From Hymenobacter siberiensis (GTDB lineage: Bacteria; Bacteroidota; Bacteroidia; Cytophagales; Hymenobacteraceae): a DNA stretch of 64,000 nucleotides. Of this stretch, positions 10,201-17,067 are shown piece after piece. The notes below the pieces were generated by a model, which was given only the letters and a program-made list of their open reading frames with translations, was not told where the DNA came from and did no database searches. A program made the translations under genes and the position numbers. The stretch spans positions 372,001-436,000 of the forward strand of contig NZ_JAHLZY020000001.1 of NCBI RefSeq assembly GCF_018967865.2, read 5' to 3'. The first letter of the stretch is position 1. Each line of letters begins with the position of its first letter.

Positions 10201-12407
10201 TGGGCGTTGGTGGCCGTGGTGGTGCCCTCCACGTAAATCAGGTTCGTCGCCGAAGGCGTGCCGGCATACAGCGCGTTGTTGTTCGAGGTAGTGGCGTAGT
10301 TGGCCGGAGCCGTGCCCGCCGTGCCGCTCACGCGGCGCAGGGCGGCCGTGTAGGCTCCCGTGCCGATAGCCGCGCTTTTATTCACCACAATGTTGTTGCG
10401 CAGGTCCAGGGTAGCACTGGTCGAATTCAGGTAGATACCCGACGTGCCGAACGTGGCGCCCGTGCTGTTGGCATTGAGTTGAATGGTATTGTAATAGGCA
10501 TTGATGGTGGTGCCGCCGCCCACGTACAGGCCCGCCACGCCCAGCAGGCTGGTGCTGGCCGGGGCCGTAATATCGCCAATCAGGTTGTTGCTGGCCGTAA
10601 CGGTCGTGCCCGACACAATGAAGAGGCCATAAGCCACCCCGCCGCTGGTACCCGCCGAAATGCCATAGATTTTGTTGCGGTTCAGCGTAACTGTAGCCCC
10701 GGTTGCGGTGTAAATGCCGTAAGCAATGCCGCCGGCCGGAGTCGTCAGATTGCCAAGGGTATTCTGGCTGAAATTTTTAACCGTCGTGGATACCGGGTTG
10801 CTGTTGATACCCCCTACCGCATGGCTCGTGGAAGTAGAGGTGCCGCCTACCGTCAGGTTGGTAAAGGTGTTCTGGGTAACCGTCTCGGCCGTGGGCGAGC
10901 CCAGGTTGTAGTATCCGTAGAGAATGCCCGAAGCCGTGCCCGCGGTGATGATGCTGTTGTTATTCACCGTGTTGCCCGTCACCGTAGCCGCCGTAGTCAG
11001 CGCCTGAATACAGTAAAAGCTGCCCGACGTGGTTGCCCCACCCGTTTTGGTGTTGCCGGTGATGATGTTATTAGTCACATTAAGCGTCGTCGGCGAGCCT
11101 CCGTACACCAGTGCCACCGTGCCGCTGCCGGCAGTTGTGTTGTTGGTCACCGTGTTCGAGCCCAGGTTTACCGTCGTGCCTGCCCCGAAGTTATATACCC
11201 CATAAAAGGTGACTGAGGTCGTGGTTGCACTGCCCATGTTATTGGCAGTTACCGTATTGTTTGAGATGTTTATCGTCGCGGCCGAGGCCGTGTTGTAGAT
11301 GCAGTAAATGGTGGGTGAGGTAGCCGTAGCATACGTACAGTTCGTCACGGTATTACCCGTGATGTTCACCGTATTGCCGGCGGCCGTGCTCCCCGTACCG
11401 TTCTCAATACCCGACATCTGCGATGAGGTTGCGCCGCTGGCCAGGGTAATGGTATTGTTGGTAATGTCAATGTTCGAGGAAGTGCCGGCGGGCGTGTAAA
11501 TACCACGCAGCGTGCTCGTTACCGTGCTGGCTGCTACCGGGGTTGAGGCCGTGGCCGACGTGTAGTTCAGCGTACTGTTAATGGTATTGCCCGATATTTT
11601 CAGGCCGTTCTGGTAAGTGCCGCCCGCTGCGTAACTCGTAGCCGTGCCGCCAAAGTTGCCAATGGTGTTGCCGGCCGTTACCCCAATTTCGTTGTTCTGG
11701 TCGTAGTTGGCAGTGGTGGTGGATGACGAAGCCGCGAAGTAGATGCCCGTCAGCGAGTTGGTTACCACGTTGCCATATACCCGGTTGCTGGTATTGGCTC
11801 CGCTGGTAGCGGTTGCCGCCACGGCCGTCGCCGAAGCTGCCGTAGAAGATGCTCCGTAGATGCCGATAGTGCCAGTGTTGGTTTTGTTCAGCGTCACCAC
11901 GCAGTTGCGAATAGTGTTGAACTGGCACCCGTCCGTGGCCGAGGGCCGGAACAGGGCGTAGCCGAATTCCATTTGGGTAGTAGCCGTGGTGTTAGCCGCG
12001 TTCTCGGCTACATCCAGGCCGTCAATGGTGACATAGTCGGAACCCGACAGGCTGATGATGGCGTCGAGGTTGGTGGTCGTGCCCACGCCGGCCGTGATTT
12101 TGGGGTTGGCCCCGGTCCCGCTTTTCTGCAGTACAATGGGGTTGGCCGCCGTGCCGGTAACCGTGATAGCGCCCGCAGTGGGGCTGGCAAACGTTTCGGA
12201 ATAGCCCGCCGGCACGTTGAACGTGACGCCGCCCGCCCCCACGCCCTGCGCGTTGAGGGCCGTGATGGCAGCGGCCACGGTGGCATAGTCTGCCGGGATG
12301 GCCTTGGTACCCGTGAGCTGGGCGCGTGCCGTCGTGGCGCTCATCAGCGCCAGGAGCGTCACCGCCAGCCACCGGCCCAGCCGATTGCTTAGAAAAGGTG
12401 TGTGCAT
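4227..12407 (-). CDS. Giant secreted beta-helix / Ig-like repeat protein with T9SS sorting domain
   Basis: A 2726-residue exported protein. Residues 1-29 form a signal peptide ending ATTARAQ. Two regions rich in N-[NT]-T-[IV] rungs (about 60-810 and 955-1445) look like right-handed parallel beta-helices, the second ending DMGAYEF. Around 815-945 there is an Ig-like segment with IPPSITF. Residues 1446-1975 hold more Ig-like and CARDB-like segments. About 1977-2560 contain seven tandem repeats of 80-85 residues, each with a Cys pair. The last 80 or so residues (YPNP...VTLEL...GVYLLRLRNTDG) form a type A T9SS C-terminal domain, which directs transport across the outer membrane and surface attachment or release. 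The function is probably adhesion or surface coating; no catalytic motif was seen. Ser/Thr/Ala/Gly-rich throughout. Confidence 0.85.
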   Translation of the reverse strand: MHTPFLSNRLGRWLAVTLLALMSATTARAQLTGTKAIPADYATVAAAITALNAQGVGAGGVTFNVPAGYSETFASPTAGAITVTGTAANPIVLQKSGTGANPKITAGVGTTTNLDAIISLSGSDYVTIDGLDVAENAANTTATTQMEFGYALFRPSATDGCQFNTIRNCVVTLNKTNTGTIGIYGASSTAASATAVAATATSGANTSNRVYGNVVTNSLTGIYFAASSSTTTANYDQNNEIGVTAGNTIGNFGGTATSYAAGGTYQNGLKISGNTINSTLNYTSATASTPVAASTVTSTLRGIYTPAGTSSNIDITNNTITLASGATSSQMSGIENGTGSTAAGNTVNITGNTVTNCTYATATSPTIYCIYNTASAATINISNNTVTANNMGSATTTSVTFYGVYNFGAGTTVNLGSNTVTNNTTAGSGTVALVYGGSPTTLNVTNNIITGNTKTGGATTSGSFYCIQALTTAATVTGNTVNNNSIITAGTASGILYGYYNLGSPTAETVTQNTFTNLTVGGTSTSTSHAVGGINSNPVSTTVKNFSQNTLGNLTTPAGGIAYGIYTATGATVTLNRNKIYGISAGTSGGVAYGLFIVSGTTVTASNNLIGDITAPASTSLLGVAGLYVGGGTTINAYYNTIQLNANSTGATFGTSGIYLNSTSATLDLRNNIVVNKSAAIGTGAYTAALRRVSGTAGTAPANYATTSNNNALYAGTPSATNLIYVEGTTTATNAQQTLAAYKAFLATRDQSTVTEDVPFISTTGTAATFLHISPSVATQVESGGAAVSGITTDFDGDTRNATTPDIGADEGTFTPNDQIPPSITFTALGNTSGTGDRTLTVTITDPSGVATGTGAPRIYYRSGTSSAYFSALATSVSGSTYTFTISYANIGGTPAPGTTIQYYVAAQDASAGNNVGTSPTGGSGINPPGSTAPATPNSYQILNVLSGTYYVTGTVGSSPAPAKEFATLTAAAAAYNANGPSGPVSFVLLDASYSTAETFPIAFGNNPDASAANTLTISPGTGVNTTIGSTVSGLAFVASRYIIVDGSNVAGGTTRNLTVSTSSTTANSYVVGLLSTTTGPGNQFVTVRNVNIVGGSNTAATFGLYVGNGPDNDNVTLTNNSIQGTYYGIYAFGSAPTSAGGMDNLVVSNNVVGPATASATANIGTWGMLVSNAVAPAITGNEVQNVSGANANNVYGIYLIDTKNAVVSGNSLHNISYTGASTYKVWAIHSQQTNLSTAANPSAVRLNNNLVYNINSTAASSIWNTVGINLGGGYGDQIVYNTVYLSGQLSAASGTAGSAAFANGNPSVTSVATNIDVRNNIFSIIGGTGGTATTPLYTSYTYGANYTGSTLNYNDLYVTAGTTGLPVIGRLNNVDATTLADWRTATSLEAQSISVDPQFVQTTTLPYDLTPGNVALNNVGTPISGVTVDFRNTTRGALPDMGAYEFTPLTSDLAPVALVAPATSSTCYSPTEAVSVSIRNAGTGTLNFSLNPATITVVVTPPSGTTQTLTTTINTGTLASGTAQTVTLPTTLNMTAVGTYSFAITATVTGDGNTSNDQLTPAPTRTVATPVAGTLAPATSAICISGTATLTLTGAANGSIQYQQSGDNVTFTDIAGASSAVYTTPVISATTYYRAQVRCNTGVATSNVSTITVNNPQVATTNTPVSICSGSTATLTATASAGSLVRFFDMAAGGTALATASSYTTPALTASTTYYAEAFTGSSENVGKPTSIQTAGGYSGSNTGLLFTATGPVTIQSTTVYNATATAGSISVELRDNAGVLIATAGPFAVPAGSTTSLIPTVLPLNLAVPAAGSYRLVTASTPTPPTLYRENSGNSFPYTSPSGAVTITGGYISGSSTSYYFFYNIAVSSECVGAAARTAVQVNVTQPATASFPNTTASTCGTSAYQLAGTVGGSATGGTYTTSGTGTFSPNATTLTASYTPSAADVTAGSVTITLTSAGSTPCPAATATFTLSISPAPVASFSYPAATTYCAGSTSTVAPTLGTGASAGTFTSTTGLSINATTGVITLASSTADTYTVTNTVAASGTCAAVSATTSVTIAPATSAAFAYATGTFCASGTNPTATVTGTAGGTFSSTTGLSLNASTGAINLSASTLGTYTVTYTVTGACGSSATASVTITAAPVATFSYPAATTYCAGSTSTVAPTLGTGASAGTFTSTTGLSINATTGVIMLSTSTAGTYTVTNSITASGSCAAAMATTTVTITPATTATFAYSGATFCASGTNPTATVTGTAGGTFSSTPGLSLNSSTGAINLSASTLGTYTVTYTVAGACGSAATASVTITAGQVAAFSYGTASTYCVSGTTAPAAVLGTGASAGTFSSTTGLTLNATTGAITLASSTPGTYTVTNTVAAAGGCATATATTTVTITAAPTATFSYGTASTYCVSGTTAPAVVLGTGASAGTFSSTTGLTLNATTGAITLASSTPGTYTVTNTVAAAGGCATATATTTVTITAAPTATFSYATTTGCAGSTTAVTPTLGTGATAGTYASTTGLVINATTGAITLATSTAGTYTVTNTVVAAGGCAAATATATFTVNPRPATPTLSVVYNGTTTTLTSSATTGNQFFLNGVAIAGATGQTYVVNGLPAQYGSYTVVVTNTNGCTSLPSTPLVITAARNGIAGASLQVYPNPTPTGQVTLELTGYRLATQLTVLDALGRVILSELLPANTGTATRTLDLTGVATGVYLLRLRNTDGVETRRLVHE
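4726..6479 (-). repeat. Seven tandem Ig-like repeat units (about 240-255 bp) inside the T9SS protein gene
   Basis: The units begin with [TV]A[TSA]F[SA]Y and carry GTFSSTTGL.LNATTGAI.L and TYTVT. Units 5 and 6 are almost identical at DNA level: the sequence starting at 4981 recurs at 5236, a 255-bp (85-codon) period. Units 1 and 3 (TTYCAGSTSTVAPTLG) and units 2 and 4 (TFCASGTNPTATVTG) match as alternating pairs, so a two-unit block was also duplicated. This points to recent recombinational expansion. Confidence 0.9.
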
Positions 12408-12704
12408 AGAGGTTTGGAAATAGGGTTTGGGGAAGAGGGTTAGGGAAAATGAAAAACAGAATGGAATAAGCCCAGTAAATGGGGGCGTAAATTAATCAAT
12501 ATTCCAGCTCCTGACTATTATCATTGTTCAGGGCGTAGTCCTCCTCGTTGCAGAAATTATACAAGACCCCTTCTGCGGCTGTGTCAGTCGGGTTTTTAGG
12601 CGCAAAATATATTCAAACCAAGCCTTTAGGCGGCGCATGGTCGTTCTTAAGACCCCGCCTGCGCGGGCACCGCACTACTTGCCGGAATTACTTTCCGCCG
12701 GGCG
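12408..12704. other. Intergenic region upstream of the giant secreted protein
   Basis: About 300 bp with lower GC than the neighbours, lying between two minus-strand genes. It should hold the promoter of the T9SS protein gene; an AT-rich TATATTTTGC-like stretch on the minus strand near 12600-12615 is the best candidate but does not match TAnnTTTG exactly. No gene was recognised here. Confidence 0.4.
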
Positions 12705-13760
12705 CTATGCCTTGCTTCTTACCCCCGGTGCCATGGTAAGCTGGGCCAGGAAACGAAGGGCCGTGGTGTAGCGGCTGCGCAGCTCGCAGTAGCGCCGCCA
12801 GGCATCGGCCCGGTCTTCGCAAACTTTCAGGCCGTTTTTGGTCAGCTCGTCGCAGGTGAGGTCGAAGTCGGCCCGGTTCGGCGCGTCCTCTTCGGTGAGC
12901 AATAGGCTGCTGGGCTCGGCCCTGGCCTTATTATCAAAAAAGCGGTACATCCGGTTCAGGGCCAGACAGCCGGCCTTGAAGGTAATCTGGGCCTGCCGGG
13001 GCTGGTTGCCATCCACGGCGGCAAAAAGCAGGGCGGCCGTGTCCAGAATCAACCCGCCCGCCGTGACCCAGGAGCGCCCCGGCTGCGGCGAGCGGAAAAA
13101 AGTGAGAACGGGCAGCGACGTGTGGCTTTCCTCAATCTCCACAAACCAGCGCTCCCACTCGGCCCACTGCTGGTCGTCGTTCTGCACCGAGCCATCGTGG
13201 TTAAGCCAGGCGAGCAGGCAGGCGGCCGTGGGCGGCGTGCCGGCTCGTAGCTCCAGTTGGGCCACGGTGGCCTCGCGCCGCGAAAATGCCTGGTAGATGG
13301 TGGGCAGGTAGGAGATGAGCAGCGTGAGCAGCAGCAGGCCCAGCGTGGCCTCGGAATAGCTGAGGGCCGAGATGAGCAGGTGGTGGCTATCGGTGGTGCC
13401 AAGCGTGAGCAGCGAGCTGCTGCTCAGCTTGTAGCATTGCTTCCAGGTGCCCTCGTCCAGCGCCCAGTACAGGCTGGTGTAGCCCAGGCTCACGAGGGCT
13501 TCCCAGAATACGGGCAGCGCTACCAGCGCCACCGGTGCGTAGTGGGCCATAATTTTGTCGCGCCGCTCGTACGAATTGGCCAGCCGGGCTGCCGCGTCAA
13601 AAATGGTGCGGATGCCCATGAAGGCCCACACGTTCATCCGCACCACCTCGTTGCGGGGCAGAATGAACGAGCGAATGGCCGCCGACAAGGTGGTGATGAC
13701 CAATACCACGCCGCCCATTCCGGTAATGATGCGCAGCGCGAACAGGAGGTAAGGAGGCAT
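12705..13760 (-). CDS. Membrane protein with ion-channel-like pore segment
   Basis: About 351 residues from the ATG at 13760 (MPPYLLFALRIITG); the frame is open further upstream but that part would run into the spacer behind the LutB-like gene. It has a first membrane segment (ITGMGGVVLVITTLSAAI), a second (ALVALPVFWEALVSLGY), a re-entrant-like stretch KLSSSSLLTLGTTD, and a third helix (LGLLLLTLLISYLPTIY) followed by a soluble C-terminal half. TLGTTD sits where tetrameric K+ channels have TVGYGD, so this may be a divergent two-TM ion channel, but the GYG filter is absent. Function unproven. Confidence 0.55.
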   Translation of the reverse strand: MPPYLLFALRIITGMGGVVLVITTLSAAIRSFILPRNEVVRMNVWAFMGIRTIFDAAARLANSYERRDKIMAHYAPVALVALPVFWEALVSLGYTSLYWALDEGTWKQCYKLSSSSLLTLGTTDSHHLLISALSYSEATLGLLLLTLLISYLPTIYQAFSRREATVAQLELRAGTPPTAACLLAWLNHDGSVQNDDQQWAEWERWFVEIEESHTSLPVLTFFRSPQPGRSWVTAGGLILDTAALLFAAVDGNQPRQAQITFKAGCLALNRMYRFFDNKARAEPSSLLLTEEDAPNRADFDLTCDELTKNGLKVCEDRADAWRRYCELRSRYTTALRFLAQLTMAPGVRSKA

Positions 13761-13821
13761 AGTCGGTAAAAATGCCTGATACGCACAACAGCCACAAACC
13801 GCCGGACGCCGCCCAGCCAGT

Positions 13822-15219
13822 CTAACGCCCCGCCCGCGCCCGCCACAGCTCCCGGAATGAGGGCCCGGCAATGTGCAGGCTCTCGCGGCGCTTGCTCCAG
13901 CCCACCTGGCCCAGCAGGCGGCCCAGGCTCCAGTCTTTCAGCTTTACGGGCAGCAGGTCGAGGGCCCAGCGGTGCTGCATGCTCCACTTCCAGAGGCCGA
14001 TGGCGAGCTTCTCCTCGGTGGGCGCGTAGCCTTCCGCCACGCTTTGCTGGCGGTTGAGTAATAGCAAGCTGTGCAGCGGAATGCGTACCGGGCACACCGT
14101 GGTGCAGGCGCCGCAAAGGCTGCTGGCGTAGCTCAGGTGCTTGTGCTCGGGCAGGCCGCTCAGGTGCGGGCTGATGACCGAGCCGATGGGGCCGGAATAT
14201 GTGGTTTCATAGGTGTGACCGCCGATGTTCTTATACACCGGGCACACGTTCAGGCAGGCCCCGCAGCGAATGCAGCGCAGGGCGGCGCGCTTATCGGGCT
14301 GGGCCAGCAGGTTGGTGCGGCCGTTGTCGAGCAGAATCACCACCATTTCCTCTGGTCCATCCACTTCGCCGGGCTGGCGCGGGCCGAAGTACACCGTGTT
14401 GTACACCGTGACCTGCTGGCCGGTGCCGCTGGTGCTCAGCAGCGGCCAGAACAGGTCCAAATCCGTGAGCTGCGGAATGACTTTCTCAATGCCCACCACC
14501 GCGATATGCAGCTTGGGGAAGGTAGCCGACAGGCGGGCGTTGCCCTCGTTCTCGGTCACGGCCACGGCTCCTTCCTTGGCCACCAGGAAGTTGCCGCCGG
14601 TCACGCCCACCTCGGCGCTGGTGTACTTGCCGCGCAGCAGGTGGCGGGCCGTGAGCACGAGCTCCTGGGCATCGTCGGTCGATTTCGTGCCCAGGTGCTT
14701 CACAAAAATGTCGTTGATGTCGGCCTTGCTCAGGTGCATGGCGGGCGTCACGATGTGGTAGGGGCGCTCGCCGTTTAGCTGCACGATGTACTCGCCCAGG
14801 TCGGTTTCCACCGACTCAATGCCCTGGGTGCCGAGGTAGTGGTTGAGGTGGATTTCCTCGGTGGTCATGCTCTTGGCCTTCACCACCGTTTTGGTGTTGC
14901 GGGCCTTGGTGAGCTTGCCGATTTCAGCCAGCGCCTCATCGGCGTCGCGCGCCCAAACCACGCGGCCGCCCCGGGCCGTGAAAGCGGCTTCGAACTGCAG
15001 CAGGTACTCGTCGAGCTTCTCCAGCACGGTGGCTTTGAGGTAGGCGCCACGGTCGCGGGCCAGCTCGTGCTGGTCGTACAGCTTCAGGCCAGTGCTCACG
15101 GCCGCATCGTACTTGCCGATGTTGAAGCGGATTTTGCGGCGATGCTCGCGGTCGAAGGCTTTGCGCTCGGCGTCGAGTTGGAACTGGCTGGCTTTGGAGG
15201 CTTTTGCAGTTGGAGTCAT
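13822..15219 (-). CDS. lutB: LutB-family lactate utilisation iron-sulfur protein
   Basis: 465 residues. The N-terminal LUD domain (about 60-290) is followed by a ferredoxin-like dicluster: CIRCGACLNVCPVYKNIGG near 310-330 and CGACTTVCPV near 365. A C-terminal DUF3390-like tail contains LLLLNRQQ. LutB works with LutA and LutC in L-lactate oxidation or electron transfer in other bacteria. No lutA or lutC lies next to it here; they may be elsewhere. The start is 13 nt from the stop of the upstream M28 peptidase gene, so the two may be co-transcribed. Confidence 0.9.
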   Translation of the reverse strand: MTPTAKASKASQFQLDAERKAFDREHRRKIRFNIGKYDAAVSTGLKLYDQHELARDRGAYLKATVLEKLDEYLLQFEAAFTARGGRVVWARDADEALAEIGKLTKARNTKTVVKAKSMTTEEIHLNHYLGTQGIESVETDLGEYIVQLNGERPYHIVTPAMHLSKADINDIFVKHLGTKSTDDAQELVLTARHLLRGKYTSAEVGVTGGNFLVAKEGAVAVTENEGNARLSATFPKLHIAVVGIEKVIPQLTDLDLFWPLLSTSGTGQQVTVYNTVYFGPRQPGEVDGPEEMVVILLDNGRTNLLAQPDKRAALRCIRCGACLNVCPVYKNIGGHTYETTYSGPIGSVISPHLSGLPEHKHLSYASSLCGACTTVCPVRIPLHSLLLLNRQQSVAEGYAPTEEKLAIGLWKWSMQHRWALDLLPVKLKDWSLGRLLGQVGWSKRRESLHIAGPSFRELWRARAGR

Positions 15220-15231
15220 AGCGGCGGCAGC

Positions 15232-16908
15232 TTAGGGTTTGTTCGAATCAACCACAATGCGGTGCTCGCGATTCGCCAGCTCCCAGGCCGTGTGGAAAAC
15301 CAGCCGGGTCCGTTCCGCTAATTTATCGAATTCTATCTTCTCCACGTCATCCGTGGCCCGATGATAATCTGCATGCTCGCCGGTGGTGTAAAAAATGACC
15401 GGGATTTTGCGCCGCGCAAAGTTGTAGTGGTCGGAGCGGTAGTAGATGTGCTCCGGCTCGTCGGGTACGTTGAAATGGTAGTCCAGCTCCAGGTGCGTGT
15501 AGTCGCGGTTGGCCGCTTCGTTGATGGCGTGCAGCTCCGACGAGAGCTTATCCGAACCCACAATGCACACGAAATGCCGCTTGGCGCTGTGCTTGCGGTC
15601 GGTGCGGCCCACCATGTCAATGTTGAGGTCGGCGATGGTGCTGGCCAGCGGCAGCACCGGGTGGGCCGTGTAGTATTCCGAGCCAAACAAGCCTTCTTCC
15701 TCCGCCGTCATCAGCACAAACAGGATGCTGCGGCGCGGGCCGTGCCCGTCCTTTTTGGCCTGGGCAAAGGCCTCGGCCAGTGCCAGCACTGCCACCGTGC
15801 CCGAGCCGTCGTCGTCGGCCCCGTTATAAATCGTGTCGTGCTTCACGCCCAGATGGTCGTAGTGGGCCGAAACCACCAGCACCTCGTCCTTTTTGTCGCT
15901 TCCTTCCAGAAAGCCCAGCACATTCTCGGTGGTGAGCGGCTGCTGATTTTGGGGCAGATACACCGCCGCCGCCGGGCCTTCAAAGCGCGGCACTACCGGC
16001 CGGCCGGCGCGACCCAGCGCCCGCACGTAGTCAATCAGCCCGTTCAGGGTGGTGCCCGCCATGGCCAGCCCCAAATCCTGCGAAGTAAAGTACACGCCGA
16101 TGCCCGGCGGGATATTCTCGGCCACCGTGTCGATGATTTCCGGGCCGGGGTCTGGCAGCGAAAACGCGGGCTCGCGCAACGACTCGCCCAGCTCGGTCGT
16201 CTGCTTCCGGAAATCGGCCGTCGGGGCAAACGTCATCAGGAAAATGCTGCGGGCGCCGTGGGCCTTGGCCAGCGCTGCCTTACGCAGGCCCGACTCCCAG
16301 TAGTCGGCCTTGCGGCCCATGGACTTCAGCAGCTTGCGGCCGCGCTCGTCCTGCGGCTCGCCCATGATGACGACCACATCGCGCCCCTTCACATCCAGCC
16401 CCGCGTAGTCCGAATACGCGCCCTGCTCCACCCCAAAGCCCGCAAATACCGGCTGCGAAGCCGTTTCGGTGAGGAAGGGCGACGGCATGGGCCCGTAGCT
16501 GAACCAGTCCTTCAGGTAGTCGTAGCGCCGGCCGTTTGCCTTAATATAGCCGCCCGGCGCATAGGTGCTGTGCGTAAGCTGGAAGTGCTGTAAATACGGG
16601 TTGTCGCTGTCCGAAACTGGCCCTTGCAGGCCAATTTCAGCCAACTGCCTCACCAGGTATTCCGCTGCCAGCTTCTGGCCCGGCTGGCCCACCTCGCGCC
16701 CCTGAAACGCATCCGAAGCCACCACCGTGAGGTGCGCGCGCAGGTCGGCGGGCTGGATGAGGGCGGCGTAGGTCTGGGAGAGTGTCGGCGCGGCGGGGGT
16801 AGGGGCCGGGCCTTTGGTTTTCAGCTTGATTTTGGTGGGGGCTGGCTGGGCGGCGGCGGGTAGCGCGCCGGCCAGTAGCAAGGCTGCCAGCGCATAAGTT
16901 TTTAGCAT
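15232..16908 (-). CDS. M28-family zinc metallopeptidase (secreted), copy 1
   Basis: 558 residues with a signal peptide (LLAGALPAAAQPAPTK). A PA-like insert (FAGFGVEQGAYSDYAGLDVKG) precedes the M28 core. Metal and catalytic residues are recognisable: HYDHLG, GADDDGSG, TAEEEGLFGSEYY, NIDMVGRTD and HADYHRATDD. The family are aminopeptidases or carboxypeptidases with two zinc ions, probably acting in the periplasm or outside the cell. A closely related copy lies upstream at 17068-18732. Confidence 0.9.
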   Translation of the reverse strand: MLKTYALAALLLAGALPAAAQPAPTKIKLKTKGPAPTPAAPTLSQTYAALIQPADLRAHLTVVASDAFQGREVGQPGQKLAAEYLVRQLAEIGLQGPVSDSDNPYLQHFQLTHSTYAPGGYIKANGRRYDYLKDWFSYGPMPSPFLTETASQPVFAGFGVEQGAYSDYAGLDVKGRDVVVIMGEPQDERGRKLLKSMGRKADYWESGLRKAALAKAHGARSIFLMTFAPTADFRKQTTELGESLREPAFSLPDPGPEIIDTVAENIPPGIGVYFTSQDLGLAMAGTTLNGLIDYVRALGRAGRPVVPRFEGPAAAVYLPQNQQPLTTENVLGFLEGSDKKDEVLVVSAHYDHLGVKHDTIYNGADDDGSGTVAVLALAEAFAQAKKDGHGPRRSILFVLMTAEEEGLFGSEYYTAHPVLPLASTIADLNIDMVGRTDRKHSAKRHFVCIVGSDKLSSELHAINEAANRDYTHLELDYHFNVPDEPEHIYYRSDHYNFARRKIPVIFYTTGEHADYHRATDDVEKIEFDKLAERTRLVFHTAWELANREHRIVVDSNKP

Positions 16909-16937
16909 GGAGGAAGGCGAGAAAAGGAGAATAAAAA

Positions 16938-17043
16938 GAACGTCATGCCGAGTGCAGCCGAGACATCTCGTTCGTGGTAGTAACTCAATCGAATGAATTA
17001 CTGCGGCACGCGAGATGCCTCGGCTACGCTCGGCATGACGTTC
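16938..17043. repeat. Intergenic palindrome, family A (copy 1)
   Basis: Arms of 33 bp at 16938-16970 and 17011-17043 with a few mismatches; the inner part can also pair (GTAGTAA/TTACTGC). The core TCATGCCGAG...GCCGAG.CATCTCG recurs at 18771-18957 and, more divergent, at 35107-35204. It lies between the two M28 genes. Confidence 0.85.
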
Positions 17044-17067
17044 TACGACATGCGCAAAATCCTGGCG

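Noticed and set aside
12548..12739. 63-codon frame upstream of the giant secreted protein gene
   Set aside because: Ends inside the neighbouring gene and shows no protein-like features.
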